The notes: generated by a model from the letters alone, not told the origin. A stretch of DNA of 64,000 bases from Cylicocyclus nassatus (GCA_958299035.1 CATQJL010000316.1:24343676-24407675), one strand, 5' to 3'; counted from the stretch's first letter, positions 1-13,028 are shown. Numbers and translations are program-made.

Positions 1-1620
1 TCTTTCCAGTGAGTATATTTTCTCTCCAATTTGCGGGGTCTTTGGCGATAAAATTTCCATAATTCATGAATGTGACCCCACCTCAGCGTGTACAGTGTAC
101 ACGTAAAATGCAAAATCTTATATTTCGCAGCGGTAAACGCTCATTTGCTTCGTAAAAATAGTGAATGATCGTAATCGGTTTTTGAAAGCTTCAAAATCCG
201 ATGATTTGTTAGTGTTCGAGGTGTTTCTGTATTTCAAAAAGTGAAGACATTTGAAAAAATTATCTTTGAAAAAATGGAAAAGCCAGCTAGATATGCTAAA
301 TAATTGCATTGCATTGCCCTTTGCTTACTCTATCTGAGGGCATCAAAGGCTCCCGAAAGTTGAAAATGAAGATTGTGAAAAATTGTCAAACTTGGACATA
401 GTAAAAACCATGGGTTCGAAATTTCGGCGTTCATCTCAGTGAGCAAAAGAGTAATCGGCATGTGGGCTTGACTATTAGAAAGAGGAGGAAAAGATGCGTC
501 GGGTAGTGCTTAGAGCGTTTCCCTATCTTTGTTCCACGTATTTTTATGATAGGTTGAAAAAAACGGACAAAACTTTTGGGACAACCTAATAGTTCGTTGA
601 TTTCTTGCTGTCCGCTTGCACAAATTTGGAAGAATTGGCCACTTTTTAGATGAATGCTCGGAGAACAGTCGCTGTTTTTTATGGATTAGTTGCGGCGCAG
701 TGGCCGCATTCTGGTCGAATTTCCGCGAGATTATTAGGCCGTCCTTTGTGAGAGACCTCACAGCCCATAGGTACCTTTCGCTGAGAGAAAGTACCCCAAA
801 CTCGAGTAATCAAATCATGATGAAACCTCTGCCACACAGAGTCTCACCTTTGCTCGGCGTACGCCCGAAATTGCGTAAAAAGAGTCCAAGCGCCTGCTGA
901 AAGTTTGGCCCCTCGCTGAAAGAGATTACTCGACGAGCGCTTGCAGAAAATTTTGTATTGCTGCCCGCTGGCAGAACACGGAAGTATTGCTTGCTGAAGG
1001 TTTGGCCACGCTCCAAAATTTTGCTAAACGCTCGCAGAAAAGCGCGAGTTTGGACACCTACCCTCGGCGATTATCTGAGCGCATGACAGATCCACAGTCA
1101 AGCTTTCAACACATTCACGCAACGTCCAAGCCTTAGCTTGTATGTCAGGTATTTCAAGTACATACTACTTTGAAGTAGGCAACGTCTGCATGGAAAGTAT
1201 GAGAGATGGTTAGATGAGGCAAACCATATGGTAAGTTCAAGCACAGCCAATGGGCTGGCTCTACTTAGAAATAAGGCAGAGGAGAGCCAACATCGTTTAT
1301 GCCTTTAAAAGGCAGCGCTGATTGCGGTAACCCGGAAGCGTAATTTGTCGTATAATTATTATAGCTTGAAAATCACCTTTCAGTTGTCACTTATCAACGT
1401 TATGACTCATTTATCAGTAAGCCCTCATCAGTTATTAATGTATCGACGATTCAGTGGTAGAGCCTTTATTTCTCCAACTACATTACAATGAGCATACCTC
1501 AATCACATTCATATTCAATCGCCTTTTTTATAGAGAGCAATTACATAACTTGCACAAAGAAAGAAGCAAAATGCATGGGAAAGATGAAACACGTCAACAT
1601 GAGCGATTCAAATAAATAGA
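1..1620. other. Intergenic, no supported gene
   Basis: No ORF here looks like a conserved exon. Around 780-1040 short related phrases recur in both orientations (for example 'aaagtttggcc' and 'gattactcga'), which suggests a degenerate repeat, but no clean unit can be defined. The rest is AT-rich and featureless by eye. Confidence 0.5.
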
Positions 1621-2008
1621 ATAGCATTTCAAAAAGCAAAACAGACTCGGCCGTGGGATCTCCCACGACATGCCGGCGCCACCACAAATGAACGAGCAAA
1701 ACGAAAATGAGCATACCTCAATATCTCAAAAAGATTCCGGAGTGCCATTTCTGTCGTCGTTCTGCAGTCGAACCGAGTCGCCCAACAGTGGTAGAACAAA
1801 ATAAAATAATAGTGGACGGCGAGGGGAACCAAGGGTAGGGCCGGAAGGGTGCAGTACGTGACGAGCCGGGAGGAGCTAAGATGATGATGGTAGCTGCATT
1901 GAGGAGGGCTGACGGTGGAGTTAGTGCTGGTGGTTGAGGGGGGCTGGTGGTGGAGGTGGCACAGTAGAGGCGGCAGAAGCAGAATATTGGAAGTTGACAG
2001 GAGGAATA

Positions 2009-2329
2009 TTAGAATGGCGGAGAGGACATAACTGGACGCACGGCGGTTGATGGATAGTACACTGGATATCGGTGCGTTTCGGGCGGTGTTTTGATGAGGC
2101 ACAAGAGCAGGTTACGCTCTCCACTGCAAAAACTGCAGCTGATTCCACAGTCTTCTCCATGACGTGGTTCCAGGCATTTATCGCAGAGCTGCAGGCGAGT
2201 GACTTGTATGGCCCGTGCCACCGGGTCTGGATAGTGAAAGCACCTCCCAGTGGGGTAAGAGTTCTTCTGTCTTCGTACGAGCAGAAAACGCATGTTGACT
2301 GGTTTGGTTCGCTCTAAGATCAGTGCCAT
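2009..2329 (-). pseudogene. BEL/Pao-type gag fragment with double zinc knuckle
   Basis: The reading frame carries two closely spaced Cys clusters: C-x2-C-x4-H-x3-C, then C-x2-C ending in N-LLL-C. This is the layout of the paired zinc knuckles in BEL/Pao gag, which bind RNA in the virus-like particle. The second knuckle has Asn where His is usual. No gag start, protease or reverse transcriptase follows in frame. A Pro/Ser/Thr-rich frame further along the same strand (to about 1629) may be its decayed continuation. It runs opposite to the integrase fragment at 3.6 kb, so the two are probably separate or rearranged insertions. The family call rests on cysteine spacing only; a cellular zinc-finger remnant is the alternative. 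Confidence 0.4.
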
Positions 2330-3500
2330 TTTTTGGTCATTCCATCGATGTGGGCTTTGAGCATATGACAGTCCATCGATTTTTGCTTAAGTAACGGTGG
2401 CGGCAGTATGGGCTTCATCTTTGAGGTCCTTGGGAGTGCCTTGACTTGGTCCAGTTGAATGGCGAGGTCCAGTGCGTCCATCAGAATTATTGAGAGTATA
2501 GCGGCTTCTATATTTGTAGTAGAAAAGTATGTACAATTTGATGTTATATTTTAACGTTAATTCTCATTGTTTTAAAACCGTTTTTGTTTTCTTTTTTCTC
2601 TTATCGTCTGTGTGACTATTTCTAAGCTGCGAGATTTTGCGGCAAGCGAAAGTGAGCGTTTTCTTTATCACTGTTATCAGCAATTTTACGATGGAGACAG
2701 CTATGCGTAGCAGGAGTTTAGCGCATTGGATCAGTAGTTGTATGACCATGATTATTATTGTGGGTCCTGCGAAATAAGTTGCAAATATTTACTAACAAAG
2801 AGGACACACTTGCACCAAACTGCAATAAATCCCAACAATATTTGTCTCTTCTAAAAAATTTATCTTACCTTTCCGTGTATAGCTCATGGCTCCTCACCTG
2901 CCACGGAGAAAGCCAGCTTACCCGTCTAACGTGCTGTTCCTTTCACTCGGCTCGTCTTTAACAGCCCTTGGTTTTCTCAAAACATGAAGGCACAAGGACA
3001 AACACCAACATCCTCAATCCGCTATGGCATTGAAGGGCTATGTTGAAAATTTGTTAAAGGAACCACACTCCCCAAACCAAATCATCTTATTCTGTCACTC
3101 TCAAATTGAAAAACAACTTTTGATAAATCGACAAATTTATATACTTATCCATTTAATCATACGCACTTCGGCGTGCTATCCAACAAAACAGCATAACCCG
3201 AGGGTACTAAGTTAATAGAACAGCAATGAAGTAGTAAGCAAAAGGAAACAAAAAAACCACCGAATATCTTTGTCTGACCAACACATCAGCTGCAACAAAT
3301 GGGTGGGACCAGAGATAAGCTGAAAGGACATACTACCAAGTAGTGTACTAGACTAAAAGATTAGTTCAAATCAAGAAAAAAGACAACTAAGAAGTTTTAC
3401 GATTACAAAAAGGCACATGCACACAACGAAGGTTAATCCATTGGTCCGTAAAATGCGTTTTAATTGGCGTTAAAGGCGATGCAATGATGTTGTCTTAAAA
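2330..3500. other. Intergenic, nothing recognised
   Basis: AT-rich sequence with short ORFs that have no recognisable domain. No terminal repeat of the neighbouring retroelement pieces could be matched by eye. Confidence 0.45.
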
Positions 3501-3559
3501 TCTTGTTTTTTCTTCTTTATTTTTTCCGTTCTTTTTTTAATGAAGCAAATGATCCTTGT

Positions 3560-4192
3560 TCTCCTTTTTTATTGGTGGCAATAGTCAATACCCGTCCCCT
3601 CTCAGTACGTGCATGTGAGTTTGATAACATCCCAATAAGACCCGTAGACTTCTTACAAAGAACTCTTCAATATGCCCTATCACCCACAAGTGCTGAAGAG
3701 CTCCAAGACCCCTCATTTGATCCACTGCTGATACAAAATACAGCACAAGCGGAGCAAGCACTAGGATTTTGCGGGGATGATATCTCAAAATTTTGGGAAC
3801 GGTGGCGCGTTGAATACCTAATAGTCCTTCGTGATATAATGAAATATCGAAAACAAACAAGACATGCAAAATTAAGAGACCCGACAATTGGAGAAATCGT
3901 TTTGGTGGAACAAGATAATCTACCACGCGGAAGTTGGTGCTATGGAAAAGTATGGGAATTGATCAAAAGCAGTGATGGTTTAGTGAGATCGGTAGAACTA
4001 CTTATGCCCAACAAGCATATATGGTATGACCCATTAAACAAAATATACTCATTAGAAATACCATGTTCTTTCGATGAGACAACTGAAGAAACTCTACCAA
4101 GCAATGCATCACAGCAAAAAACAAAACCAGCAGAAAGTGAAGAAACTACAAGCCAGTACGAAAAGCAAAATACAAAGCACAAGAAGCACTAA
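3560..4192 (+). pseudogene. BEL/Pao retrotransposon pol tail (integrase end plus DUF5641)
   Basis: This is the C-terminal part of a BEL/Pao polyprotein. It begins at the integrase tail (VNTRPLS, then IRPVDFLQ) and runs into a DUF5641 domain, recognised by RDPTIGEIVLVEQD and RGSWCYGKVWEL followed by VRSVELLMPN. The last 40 residues are Lys/Ser/Thr-rich and end at a stop. The integrase catalytic core, reverse transcriptase and protease that should precede it are missing, so this is a 5'-truncated copy. The frame extends about 57 nt upstream of the family match into T-rich sequence, and the ATG there (3503) is probably not meaningful. DUF5641 is typical of BEL/Pao elements in nematodes and insects. 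Confidence 0.8.
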
Positions 4193-4950
4193 AATCTATG
4201 AGCAATGTAAACTCAACAAAAGTTTTCAGCTCTCGCAATGTCACACATATCAGTACGCCCATATGTATCAATTTTCGGGTCAGTTTCAGCTTAACCAACT
4301 ATAACCTGCAAGGACGACAAATTCAATGTAATTCCACCAAGCTTAAGACTTGTGCTTCAAGTCACATGCAAATCATTTCCAGCGCTATCAGAAAAGTTCT
4401 CGTTGTCATTACCAAAGACATCGCATCAGAACGAAGTTGCTGTATCATTGCAGTATTTTCATAGAAGTGATCTTTGCACAATAAATAGTACATGCAGATT
4501 ACCTACATTTATGAAACTACCAAAACAATCTTATCAAAAAACCTTTTAGGCAATCCTCATTGTTGGCCTACAGAGGTATTAATATCACTAGGAATAACAA
4601 TATACTCGATTGTGGCATTTTTCATTCTGCAGCTTGGTGCTTGACAAGAAAAAAGGATATGTGTACGATCACACAAATACTACATCGAACTGTGAAGAAA
4701 ACAACAACGGAAAACGCAAAAGAAAACGACAACCCCATACAGCTACGCTTATTCAAAGTTGCACCGATCGGACAAGCTCACACGCTTGCGACAACAAAAG
4801 CGATTCTTGGCATCTTATCTATCAACGCATCAACGTGCCAACATGCGCATAGCCGTTTCAATACAGAAATGATTTGCACCTCAAAGAACAATTGTTATCT
4901 GGAACTCATTAGAGAGATTTTGTTCAATGACTTAGAAAATGAAGCATGAT
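4193..4950 (+). pseudogene. Decayed env-like or 3' region of the same retroelement
   Basis: The sequence after the pol tail is broken into short overlapping frames. One frame shows a hydrophobic stretch near 4565-4630 (about 20 residues, rich in Ile/Leu/Val/Phe) followed by a basic tail, as in a membrane-anchored glycoprotein end. Scattered Cys residues precede it. Some nematode BEL/Pao elements carry an env-like gene at this position, so position and layout fit, but no family signature is readable and several stops and frameshifts interrupt it. It could equally be unrelated flanking DNA. Confidence 0.3.
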
Positions 4951-5099
4951 TGAATATTCTACACGCAAATCACACCATCGATAGTATTCATATGGAAAGA
5001 CTTGCTCCGGAAATGCGGTGCTGGAAGAAATTACTATTTTACACGAGAGAAACCAAACACGAGATTTTCAGTAACGCTTTGCTCAAATGGGCTCTTGTG

Positions 5100-5335
5100 T
5101 TGACGATACGTGCTGGCCATAATTATAAAGCCACTTTAGAAATCGTCGTAATTTTCGTTCTTGTCAATGAGTCTGCCTGAAACTTTGCTGTAGTGCGCGC
5201 ATGTCAACCTACCATGACTTTTCAAAACGGCTTCCAATCTTGTTGAGCTTGAACGGAGAAAAACGGAAAAATTTGAAAAAGCTCTTAATGAAAGCTGGAC
5301 AAAATTATAAAGCCAGCTGGTTTTTCTAGTCACTA
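5100..5335. repeat. Tc1/mariner-like repeat remnant
   Basis: Two inverted phrases, 'gctggccataattataaagcc' (near 5112) and 'gctggacaaaattataaagcc' (near 5295), resemble Tc1-type ends ('gctggacaaaattata'). A related stretch in the other orientation lies at 6955-7045, and another end of this type is at 40103 in the palindrome spacer. No transposase frame is readable. Confidence 0.4.
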
Positions 5336-5777
5336 TCGCATTCGGTGACTCTCAAATTTTTTTGTATAATTACATCCTAAAATATGAAACATTTGAAACA
5401 CCCATGGCCTGTCATCCTACTCAGATAGAAGCGATCACTGCATTTTTTGCTTTCAAAAGCATCAAATTTGCTGCAGTAAGAAGCTGGTTTGAGAAGTTTT
5501 TGAGCTCTTTTCTTTTCAAATGCTATGGTGATGCAGCTTTTGCAACAACTCACAGATTTTCCCTAGTGATGAGTTGCGGTTCAGATCTGGAAAACTTTTC
5601 ACGAAAATTCCTTGCAAGCAGAATTCGATATAACCCTAGATCTCCTTATTTCCCCTATGTGTTTCATATCATATTCCACCCGATGAATGAGATTAGCTAA
5701 GATTTTGAAGTTTCAAGCGTCTCCTGTTTTACTTCGTGTTCTGAGGGGTGCGTAGCAAGTGGTACCCGGGCAGCCGA

Positions 5778-6511
5778 CTGCTACCGCAGTCAGCCGCCAG
5801 AGCTGCCGGCAAAGCCGCTGCAGATGGTACAGTAATTACGCCCGTCGTTTAAAACTTTTGCCAAGAAGTTTTCTCGCACCTCGTCGCTCTGAGGTGCGAA
5901 ATCAGCCTCAGGAAAGCGTGATATCCTCGATATCTATATCATTTTGAACAGCAGAAAATTCAGTTTTTTAAGAAACATGCAAATAAACAATGGTTTTACA
6001 AACAGGGGAGAGGTTTTTTCAAAGGAAAATGATCACAAATTCAAATCACTCCAAAAACTCAAAGATAGCAGAAGCTGAAAAGTTCAGAAATTTCTCAAAT
6101 TTTCAGAGATCTTTATCTCGCTTTTACGTCGAAGAACGGACGAGAACAATAACAGGAATTGTCATGGACATAACGGTAACAAAACTCTGTCAAAATAATT
6201 ATTTTATACAATGTGGTGTTAAGCGAGCTAAATAAGGCAAAGTAGGTCAATCAAATTGAGTAGGTCAATGATAAAAGATGAAAGTATGCCATGTTTCTGT
6301 TTCTTGCATGTTTCTTAAAAACATGAATTTTCTGCTGTTCGAAATGATATAGATATCACTTTGGATATCACGTTTTCCTGAGGCTGATTTCGCACCTCAG
6401 AGCGACGAGGTGCGAGAAAACCTCTCGGCAAGAGTTTTAGACGACGAGCGTAATTACTGTACCATCTGCAGCGGCTTTGCCGGCAGCTCTGGCGGCTGAC
6501 TGCGGTAGCAG
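5778..6511. mobile_element. Fold-back element with ~200-bp terminal inverted repeats
   Basis: The left end starts CTGCTACCGCAGTCAGCC and the right end is its reverse complement. The arms stay alignable for about 200 bp on each side, through a GC-rich stretch with the self-complementary phrase 'gcacctcgtcgctctgaggtgc'. About 320 bp of AT-rich unique sequence separates them. No transposase is present, so it is non-autonomous. No convincing target duplication was found, so the superfamily is unassigned. Confidence 0.75.
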
Positions 6512-7044
6512 GATGTCAACTGCGCCTGAACCAGAGTGCTCAATTCCGAGATTTTCTCCCAGTCATGCACACAAGTTCACTTTGTATGGCTGTCGTAATG
6601 GCTATATTACAGTATTTTCTGTTGCTTGAAAATCGAGTTTTGTGGTGCAGAGGTGCGCCAACCCTATGGTGAGGTTGGAGTCTGTCCGTCAATTTCAGCT
6701 ATTACGCAGACTTTACAGAAGCGCCCTTCACCCTATTTGTCCAGAAGGGTTGGTGGATTCCATGACTGTCATCTGAGATGAACAAGACCTTGAAAACTTC
6801 TCAAACGAGCTGTTTGTTGAAGCAGATTGACTTTTGGTGCTTCTGAAAGCAAAAAATGAGTGAACCTTTCTGCTTGATAAGGATGACAGGTCGTGGATGT
6901 TGCAGATGTTTCATATTTCAGAATTCGACTGTACAAAAAAATTTCAGAGTCAGGGATGCGATGGTGTTCAAAAAAACCAGATGTTATAGATTTGTCCAGC
7001 TTTTCTTAAGGGCTTTTTCGAATTTTTTCGTACTGAGGAGTCAA

Positions 7045-8020
7045 AAAGGGAGTGGGTCGTAGTTGGGTAATCTGATAATAGTGATAACATGATATTCGTA
7101 TCATATACTTAATTAGCAGGTCAATTAACCCCTGTAGACAAAGTGTGAGCGAATTCTGAAGATTCAAGATACTAGGCTACCTAAACGAAATGGTCAAATT
7201 CCAACACTATCCGTTTTTGCACTCAAGACAAAGCACTACTCCTTCTTTGTCCACCTCAGGAATCGCTTCAGAAGACCTGCAAACTGTGGAATTAAAAGCC
7301 AACCAAAATCTCGTTTTTCCCATTTTTCGCTTTTGATCGCTGTGCTTTCACCAAATATTACTTAGAGCTAAGAAGACAAATCAGGCTCCAAACAGTTCTA
7401 TGGAATCTACAAGGTTTAGGCTATCGATTCATACAAAGATTGTCCGCTAAAAATGTTTTTTTGATATAGTTAATGGGGGGGGGTGTGTGCCGCACTCCCT
7501 TAACTTGCCTTCAAAATCCAGAAAGCGCTTCACTGCTGGTAAGAGTATTGAACACATAGCTTCTTCTTGCTACATTGGAAATTTGGAGCCGAACGCCCCA
7601 CCCATAAGAAAATTATGGCCCTTAATATGCCCATTCAGATCAAAATCAGCCGTCAAATTACGTGTGATTGTAAAGTGCAGTCACAGAAAATCGGGCGTAC
7701 AGCTCTCAGAAATCTGAAAACTCTCTAGAAAAAGATGGTGTCCTCCAGAATGTCACACTTTGAGGTCCAGAGGTTAAGAGGAAGAAGAAGGGGTCGTTTG
7801 AGGGCTTTCATGGGAGGGGGAGGGGTTTCGAAAGACTTGTGCCTGACCTCTTTCTCAACTCTGGTAATGCTATCTTAGGTATATAGTTCAGGGGGGGGGG
7901 TCAAGACAGCAATCAGGGGGGGGGGGGTCGTAACTAGCGATCGTGTGCCACACCCCTTGCTTGACCCTGATTAGGACAGTAACATCGTGCGGGTCGCGCT
8001 TCTACATCACAAGTGCAAAT
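7045..8020. other. Intergenic with several long G runs
   Basis: No gene is supported. Pure G runs of 8 to 12 bases occur near 7470, 7892 and 7916, the last two about 15 bp apart. Phrases of the type 'gtgccgcactccc' and 'gtgccacacccc' recur beside them, so they may be ends of a degenerate repeat. Confidence 0.4.
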
Positions 8021-8022
8021 CG

Positions 8023-8451
8023 TTAGTTTTTGCAGTTTTCGAAATTGGCACCAGCTTCGGTTGCTGTCGCGCATTCTACTGGGATATCGTCACTGTCTGA
8101 AATCAAGAGGGTATCAATGTTTGAGATCGCAAATCTGTTGGCTAACATAGGAGAGTTGGGTTTTGCAACTGAAATGACAGTGAAGGAAACGGTATCTACT
8201 TTTGTTGAAAGATATTGTTTAAGAACGAGCAAGGTTTGAGTGTTGATCTCATTGATCGTCATATTGACTTTCAGCAAACTGCTTGGTGTCCATTTAATAC
8301 ATTTTGCTATTTCATATACTATGTCATTTTGTGGTAAATGTGCTAAGCGATAAAAGGAGCACGTAGGTAGGGGTAGTAGACGACCGAAATCCTTCGCAAG
8401 ATGGTTTGTTTTGGTATCCACTCTCCGAAATAGCCTGTAATGCGTTATCAT
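8023..8451 (-). CDS. Unrecognised 142-residue open frame
   Basis: A fairly long uninterrupted frame for this AT-rich DNA, with balanced composition and a Leu/Ile pattern (KQYLSTKVDTVSF, NIDTLLISDSDDIP) that could come from a leucine-rich or F-box-associated-type nematode protein. That family idea is weak. It starts at an ATG with no obvious acceptor nearby. A second minus-strand frame upstream (8634-8912) is not clearly joined to it. It may be one exon, a gene relic or chance. Confidence 0.2.
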   Translation of the reverse strand: MITHYRLFRRVDTKTNHLAKDFGRLLPLPTCSFYRLAHLPQNDIVYEIAKCIKWTPSSLLKVNMTINEINTQTLLVLKQYLSTKVDTVSFTVISVAKPNSPMLANRFAISNIDTLLISDSDDIPVECATATEAGANFENCKN

Positions 8452-11267
8452 TTTCGTTAAGACCTGATTGGGGCAATCACCGTGCTACATCGTAAATTTT
8501 AGTCTTCGCGGCTTGCTTGAAGGAAATTGTCTTCATTTGCTTCAAGAATTTTAATTGGTTTAAACTCGCGTTCACTGCGCAATTAGTGTTTTCTTGGATC
8601 AGACTTCGAACCTCCAGAATTTTTGTTTTTTTTTCAGCTTTGCAAACGTAATGATATTAAAACATTCTGAAGATCGAGAATTTGGTCTTCACAGCCAGCG
8701 TTTATAAAGATCAGCGGATGTATTACAAAGTTACTGATAGATTTCGCAGGCGGCTGCGTCGAGCTCCGACTTTGACCTAAACCAAAATTTGAAGTTATTA
8801 TCGTGTTAGGGTGAACAGAGACGAATTGGAAAGACACAAATGTATGCATCTTTGTTATTCCGGAGCGATTTTCTCGCCTCCGAAGCGACATTTTGCGACG
8901 CAACTTTGACATTGCCTTGATAGGGGAAGACCCTCAACTCAGGGTGGACAGTGCCTTTGAAATGCCTTTGTACTACAGCAAAAAGATCCAGACTACGATA
9001 AAAGTAGTCAAAAGCTTCTTATTTATTCGTGCCGAAGCACCCCTTAGGTTTGTCTAAATTCAGGTAGAGAAAGTAAAACACTTCTCAATCAGATCAGGAA
9101 TGTAGGCATGTCAGTGAGAGCCGCATCAAGTGTGCGAAGCCACTGAATAGCCCGTGGCGAAATCTGTGCCTAACCAAACAAGAAGGACACATTAGAACAC
9201 CTTGCATTGTATTCAACAATTAGGATATGAGGGATTTGCCCTAGATACATCATAGAGACTCCACCATTATCTCTCAAAATCTCCTTGTCTCAAAATCAGT
9301 TTTCGTTCCCACAAATCGATAGTGATGTGAAAATCTAGGTTTTTTTCACATGTCTGATTTATGAGCACTCAAAATGCTCTTCCTTGAGATAGGGGAACAA
9401 GAGCCATTAGGCGCCTTCCTCTTGCAAACCGCTTCTTTTCGCGCACTTCTGCATACATGTGAAGATCAGTAGTCGGCCAGGCTAAGCTAATGATGGATTT
9501 AGTCGTCTACCCAAATCATAATCCGAACAGCTTGTTCAGAAACTCAAACATGGGCGCGTTGATCTTTCAGTGTTGTACTTAAACAAAAAGAACGTAATTT
9601 TGAATAAATCTACATGTGGCACACTTATAAATAATAGGGGAGTTCAACAATATTACAAAAACATCGCACAAACATCGATTCTTAACGGAACGAACAATAA
9701 AACAACCATCACGAACGATATTCATACTAATGCAATTGCAGCGACCAGTCAAGTACAATACCTATTCCGCACACAGAAAAAAAATAGTGAGAAAGCGGTT
9801 AGTAGTTCATAACGTGTGAAACTATTGAAAAGATAGTTGAATATAGCACAGTAAAAAATCATCGACAAATTCGCTTCAAAAAAGCTGTTGAATACGAGCT
9901 CGAAATAAAACTGCTATAACTCACCATTCATAGAATCAGCAGCCTATTCAATGACATGATCCATGGTAGTAGATAATGTACACTGTGTAACGGGATGGCC
10001 CAGTGGTAAGTTTCGGTAGAACCTGATTGGTGAAGAACACGATTTTTAATACAAGATAATTTATCCAAACGGACAAAGTAACAGAAACAAGAACCATAAC
10101 GACGATATGTATTAGTTTGTAACAGAATTAATGCAGGTTTTTCGCGCACCATTTTCAAAATGCTGGTTTAGAAAGGGCAAGTGTTTTCTCAGAGAGTTTT
10201 GCATATCACTGGGAAGCTCTTTTCTTCTAATTTCTTACGCACTTCTTCGTTTCAGTGGAAGTGAATTTGTCTAGAAGTTCTGAGCTCATGAATTTAAGAA
10301 ACCAAATGTCGAAATTTTTTCTTTTGATATACCTGGCCCTAAAACCACCAAAAACAATCGGAATTCGCTGCAAAATTACATATTATTTTTGAATGAGCTA
10401 TGTTACAAAATGCATTTTAAATCAAGAATTCTGAAAACACCTGAGCCGAGAAATTTCAGAGCAAAATTCAACGGTCGCTGTGGTCCGTCTGCCCTACATA
10501 AAAATCCTCAGCGCGAAGCGACTGCAGAGCTTCCGCTTTATATAGGAAGAAAAGATTTTAGACATTTATGGCTGAAAAAATCGGTAGCCTTTCTCCCTAT
10601 TCAGCTTTGAAAAAATTCAAAAGTTTCAGATAAGCAATTTTTCAAATTCTCAGAAAAGCCGAAAAAATAAGTGCTTTCAAAATTTTTTCAAATATCCTCT
10701 CGCAAAGAATTTTTTTTCAATTCCAAATTTGGCGCTGCTGCACAACCGATCATAGGCTACACAGTGAGTTATATTTGCGCTACCTTACTATATTTGTTAG
10801 TAAGTTATGATTTTTCAAAGTGAAGGTTTTCCGAAACAATTCTTGGCAGAATTTGGGCTATAAGATTTTTCTCAGTAAAGCTACAACAACACAATAATGC
10901 ATATTGAGTTGAAAAAGGTTTGCTGATTACAACAATTTTTGTTGCACACAAAAAGACTATTTGTGTAAAAAGTCATAATGATCCAAACACAAAATTCAGA
11001 AAACCTGCATTAATTCTGTTACAACCTAATACAACTACAGGCCCCTACCCGATATGGCCTCTCATCAGGGTTCTCTACCCTCACTATCTCAGGGGAGAGG
11101 ACTACCTCTTTTCGACGACTCGTTTACGGCCGCAATTTTTCTGTCTCTTCGGCCACAAAAACGACATCCCGTTTGTCCCAAAAATGGTATCCCGCTTGCT
11201 TATAAGCCAGCTTTGCCTAGCCCTGGGCCTTATATAGGTTTCACTTGAACTAGTATGAATTGTTCTA
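8452..11267. other. Long intergenic block, mostly featureless
   Basis: Nothing resembling conserved coding sequence was seen. A 33-bp phrase around 'cctgcattaattctgttac' occurs in opposite orientations near 10107-10142 and 11001-11036. The stretch 11095-11237 resembles the right half of the hAT MITE family found at 51.3 and 54.3 kb ('cttcggccacaaaaacgac', 'gcctagccctg') and is probably a decayed copy. Confidence 0.4.
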
Positions 11268-12132
11268 TTAGGTCGTTCCATAAGTTCGTAGCGTTTTCAT
11301 TTTCGTCCTCATATCCTTGAGGAGCGGTTGATTTGCGGCCAGGTGCGTATATCATTTGGAAGGGCTGATTGTGCTCTTTAAAACATGCTTACTGATTTCG
11401 GTGGAAAGCTGATTCACTCAGATCTCGCAGCTTCCAAAGATGGAGATCTTGAAAGGTAAAAAGGAGCAATTTCGGCATTTGCGCATTTTTCTTTATGGAA
11501 AGAAGTGCTTTTGAGAGATTGTGCGATTATGGAACATGGCGCTCGCATATCAATATGAGACAAAAAAGGATTGGATTGCTACAAAAAATCAGGGTCTGAG
11601 CAGGGTGTCCCTGAACAAGACTTTTCGGGGGACGGGCAGAACGTCCTGTACTGAAAAGTCCTGTACAGGTAGGCGATGGTCAACCATACCGTAAGCAATC
11701 CAACTGCACCGTCTAAACCACGTCCTATCGCAGAAAAAGCCTAACAAACAGATCCATTGAGCTTTTCTGCATGACAAAACATGGCTTCATACGGCAAACG
11801 TCGTCAAAATTTTCCTGCACGATTCGACTGGAAGGTACTTCAGTACCCAAAATACTCTCCAAACCTCGCTGTATCATATTATCATTTGCTCCGCTTTCTG
11901 GCAAACCTTATGAATGGTGCCTATCTCAATTTCACTAAGTAATTTGAGCGCTGGTTAGATGACTTTCTTGGGACCCGGCGCGCTGCCGTTTGAAAAATTG
12001 AGGTTGAGAATCTAACAAGAATGTGCCAAAAGATCGTGCGCTACAACGAGAAATATAATTTTGATTGATTTTTACTGTAAACTGATGATTTTTTGGTTTA
12101 TAAAAACGCTACGAAATTATGGAACGACCCAA
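11268..12132 (+). mobile_element. Degenerate mariner element
   Basis: The ends are imperfect inverted repeats (TTAGGTCGTTCCATAA on the left, the reverse complement of TTGGGTCGTTCCATAA on the right) flanked by TA on both sides, the Tc1/mariner target duplication. Inside, broken frames on the plus strand match the C-terminal part of a mariner transposase: a YSPNLAVSYYHLLR block (family form YSPDLAPSDYHLF), then LANLMNG and a WLDDFLGTRRAAV-like tail. The third catalytic Asp region is altered, many stops and frameshifts are present, and most of the N-terminal DNA-binding half is missing. The copy is dead. Confidence 0.85.
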
Positions 12133-13028
12133 TAGACTATCAGAAGTTACGTCTAGTAAGTGTTCTTTCTTTTGAAAGCTACAATTATTGTCGAAGTGTT
12201 CCTGTCTAGGTGTTATGTTCCGTTCACCCTGATAGCGAAAAGCGTAATGAGGAGCCTTTTTGCAAAGTTTTCTTCACAAATTTCTTCCATCCTTTTATGC
12301 TCATGATAAGATATGCCCGAAATCGTATTCTCACAAAAAATTTCGACAAGATATTATCGTTGGCGCTTGAATATTTAGCAATGCGATAGAACGAAAAGCA
12401 GAAATTCATGTTTGTTTTAGTTAAAAATTTGGTTGTCGCTTTGACTAAACTAAATATTGACAAATGTGAGAGAAGCGAACTAAAGAAATAGTCGTTCTAA
12501 ATTCAACTTCGCCCGCCAGATCCGTCTTCCTGCAGGAAAAAATAAAATAAGGGTGAAGGCCTTGAAAAGCCGCTTTTTCTTACTGGTTTGATCACTAAGT
12601 CTACGTTCCTTTTTTCAAGAATCACGCATAGTCTATTCATCCTCGATCTACCCACGCGTTTAGCACGCAATAAAAATGAAATCGAAAATTTTCCTGTATT
12701 TTTGATTGACACATTGCATGCTATTAAGAGCCAGAACGTGAATGCGCTGTCAGAGTGCCTTATCAAAAAAACAGAACATTCAGTTTCACTGCCATTTCGA
12801 CGAAAACAAGAACATATATTTTTTTCGGTCCAGCCAGTAAAATAATTCTTCACATTACTATTTTATTCTATGCTATCGAATGACAACTGAACAATCAATG
12901 ATATTTATTCAAATATAGCAGGACAGCGCCCCACTTAAATCCCGTACAGAAAAAAACAACAACGCAAAATTCAATAGAATAGTTGGCAATGTTCGCAACG
13001 CGATCACTTGCTACCACTATCGTCCACT
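12133..13028. other. Intergenic, probable 5' region of the methyltransferase-like gene
   Basis: No coding match. This is the upstream region of the gene starting at 13029. No TATA box or clear spliced-leader acceptor was identified just before its ATG. Confidence 0.4.

Noticed and set aside
7465..7927. G runs as a telomere- or switch-like G-quadruplex region
   Set aside because: Runs are few, irregular and beside decayed repeat ends; comparable C or G runs occur at 14581, 38702, 46552 and 60968.
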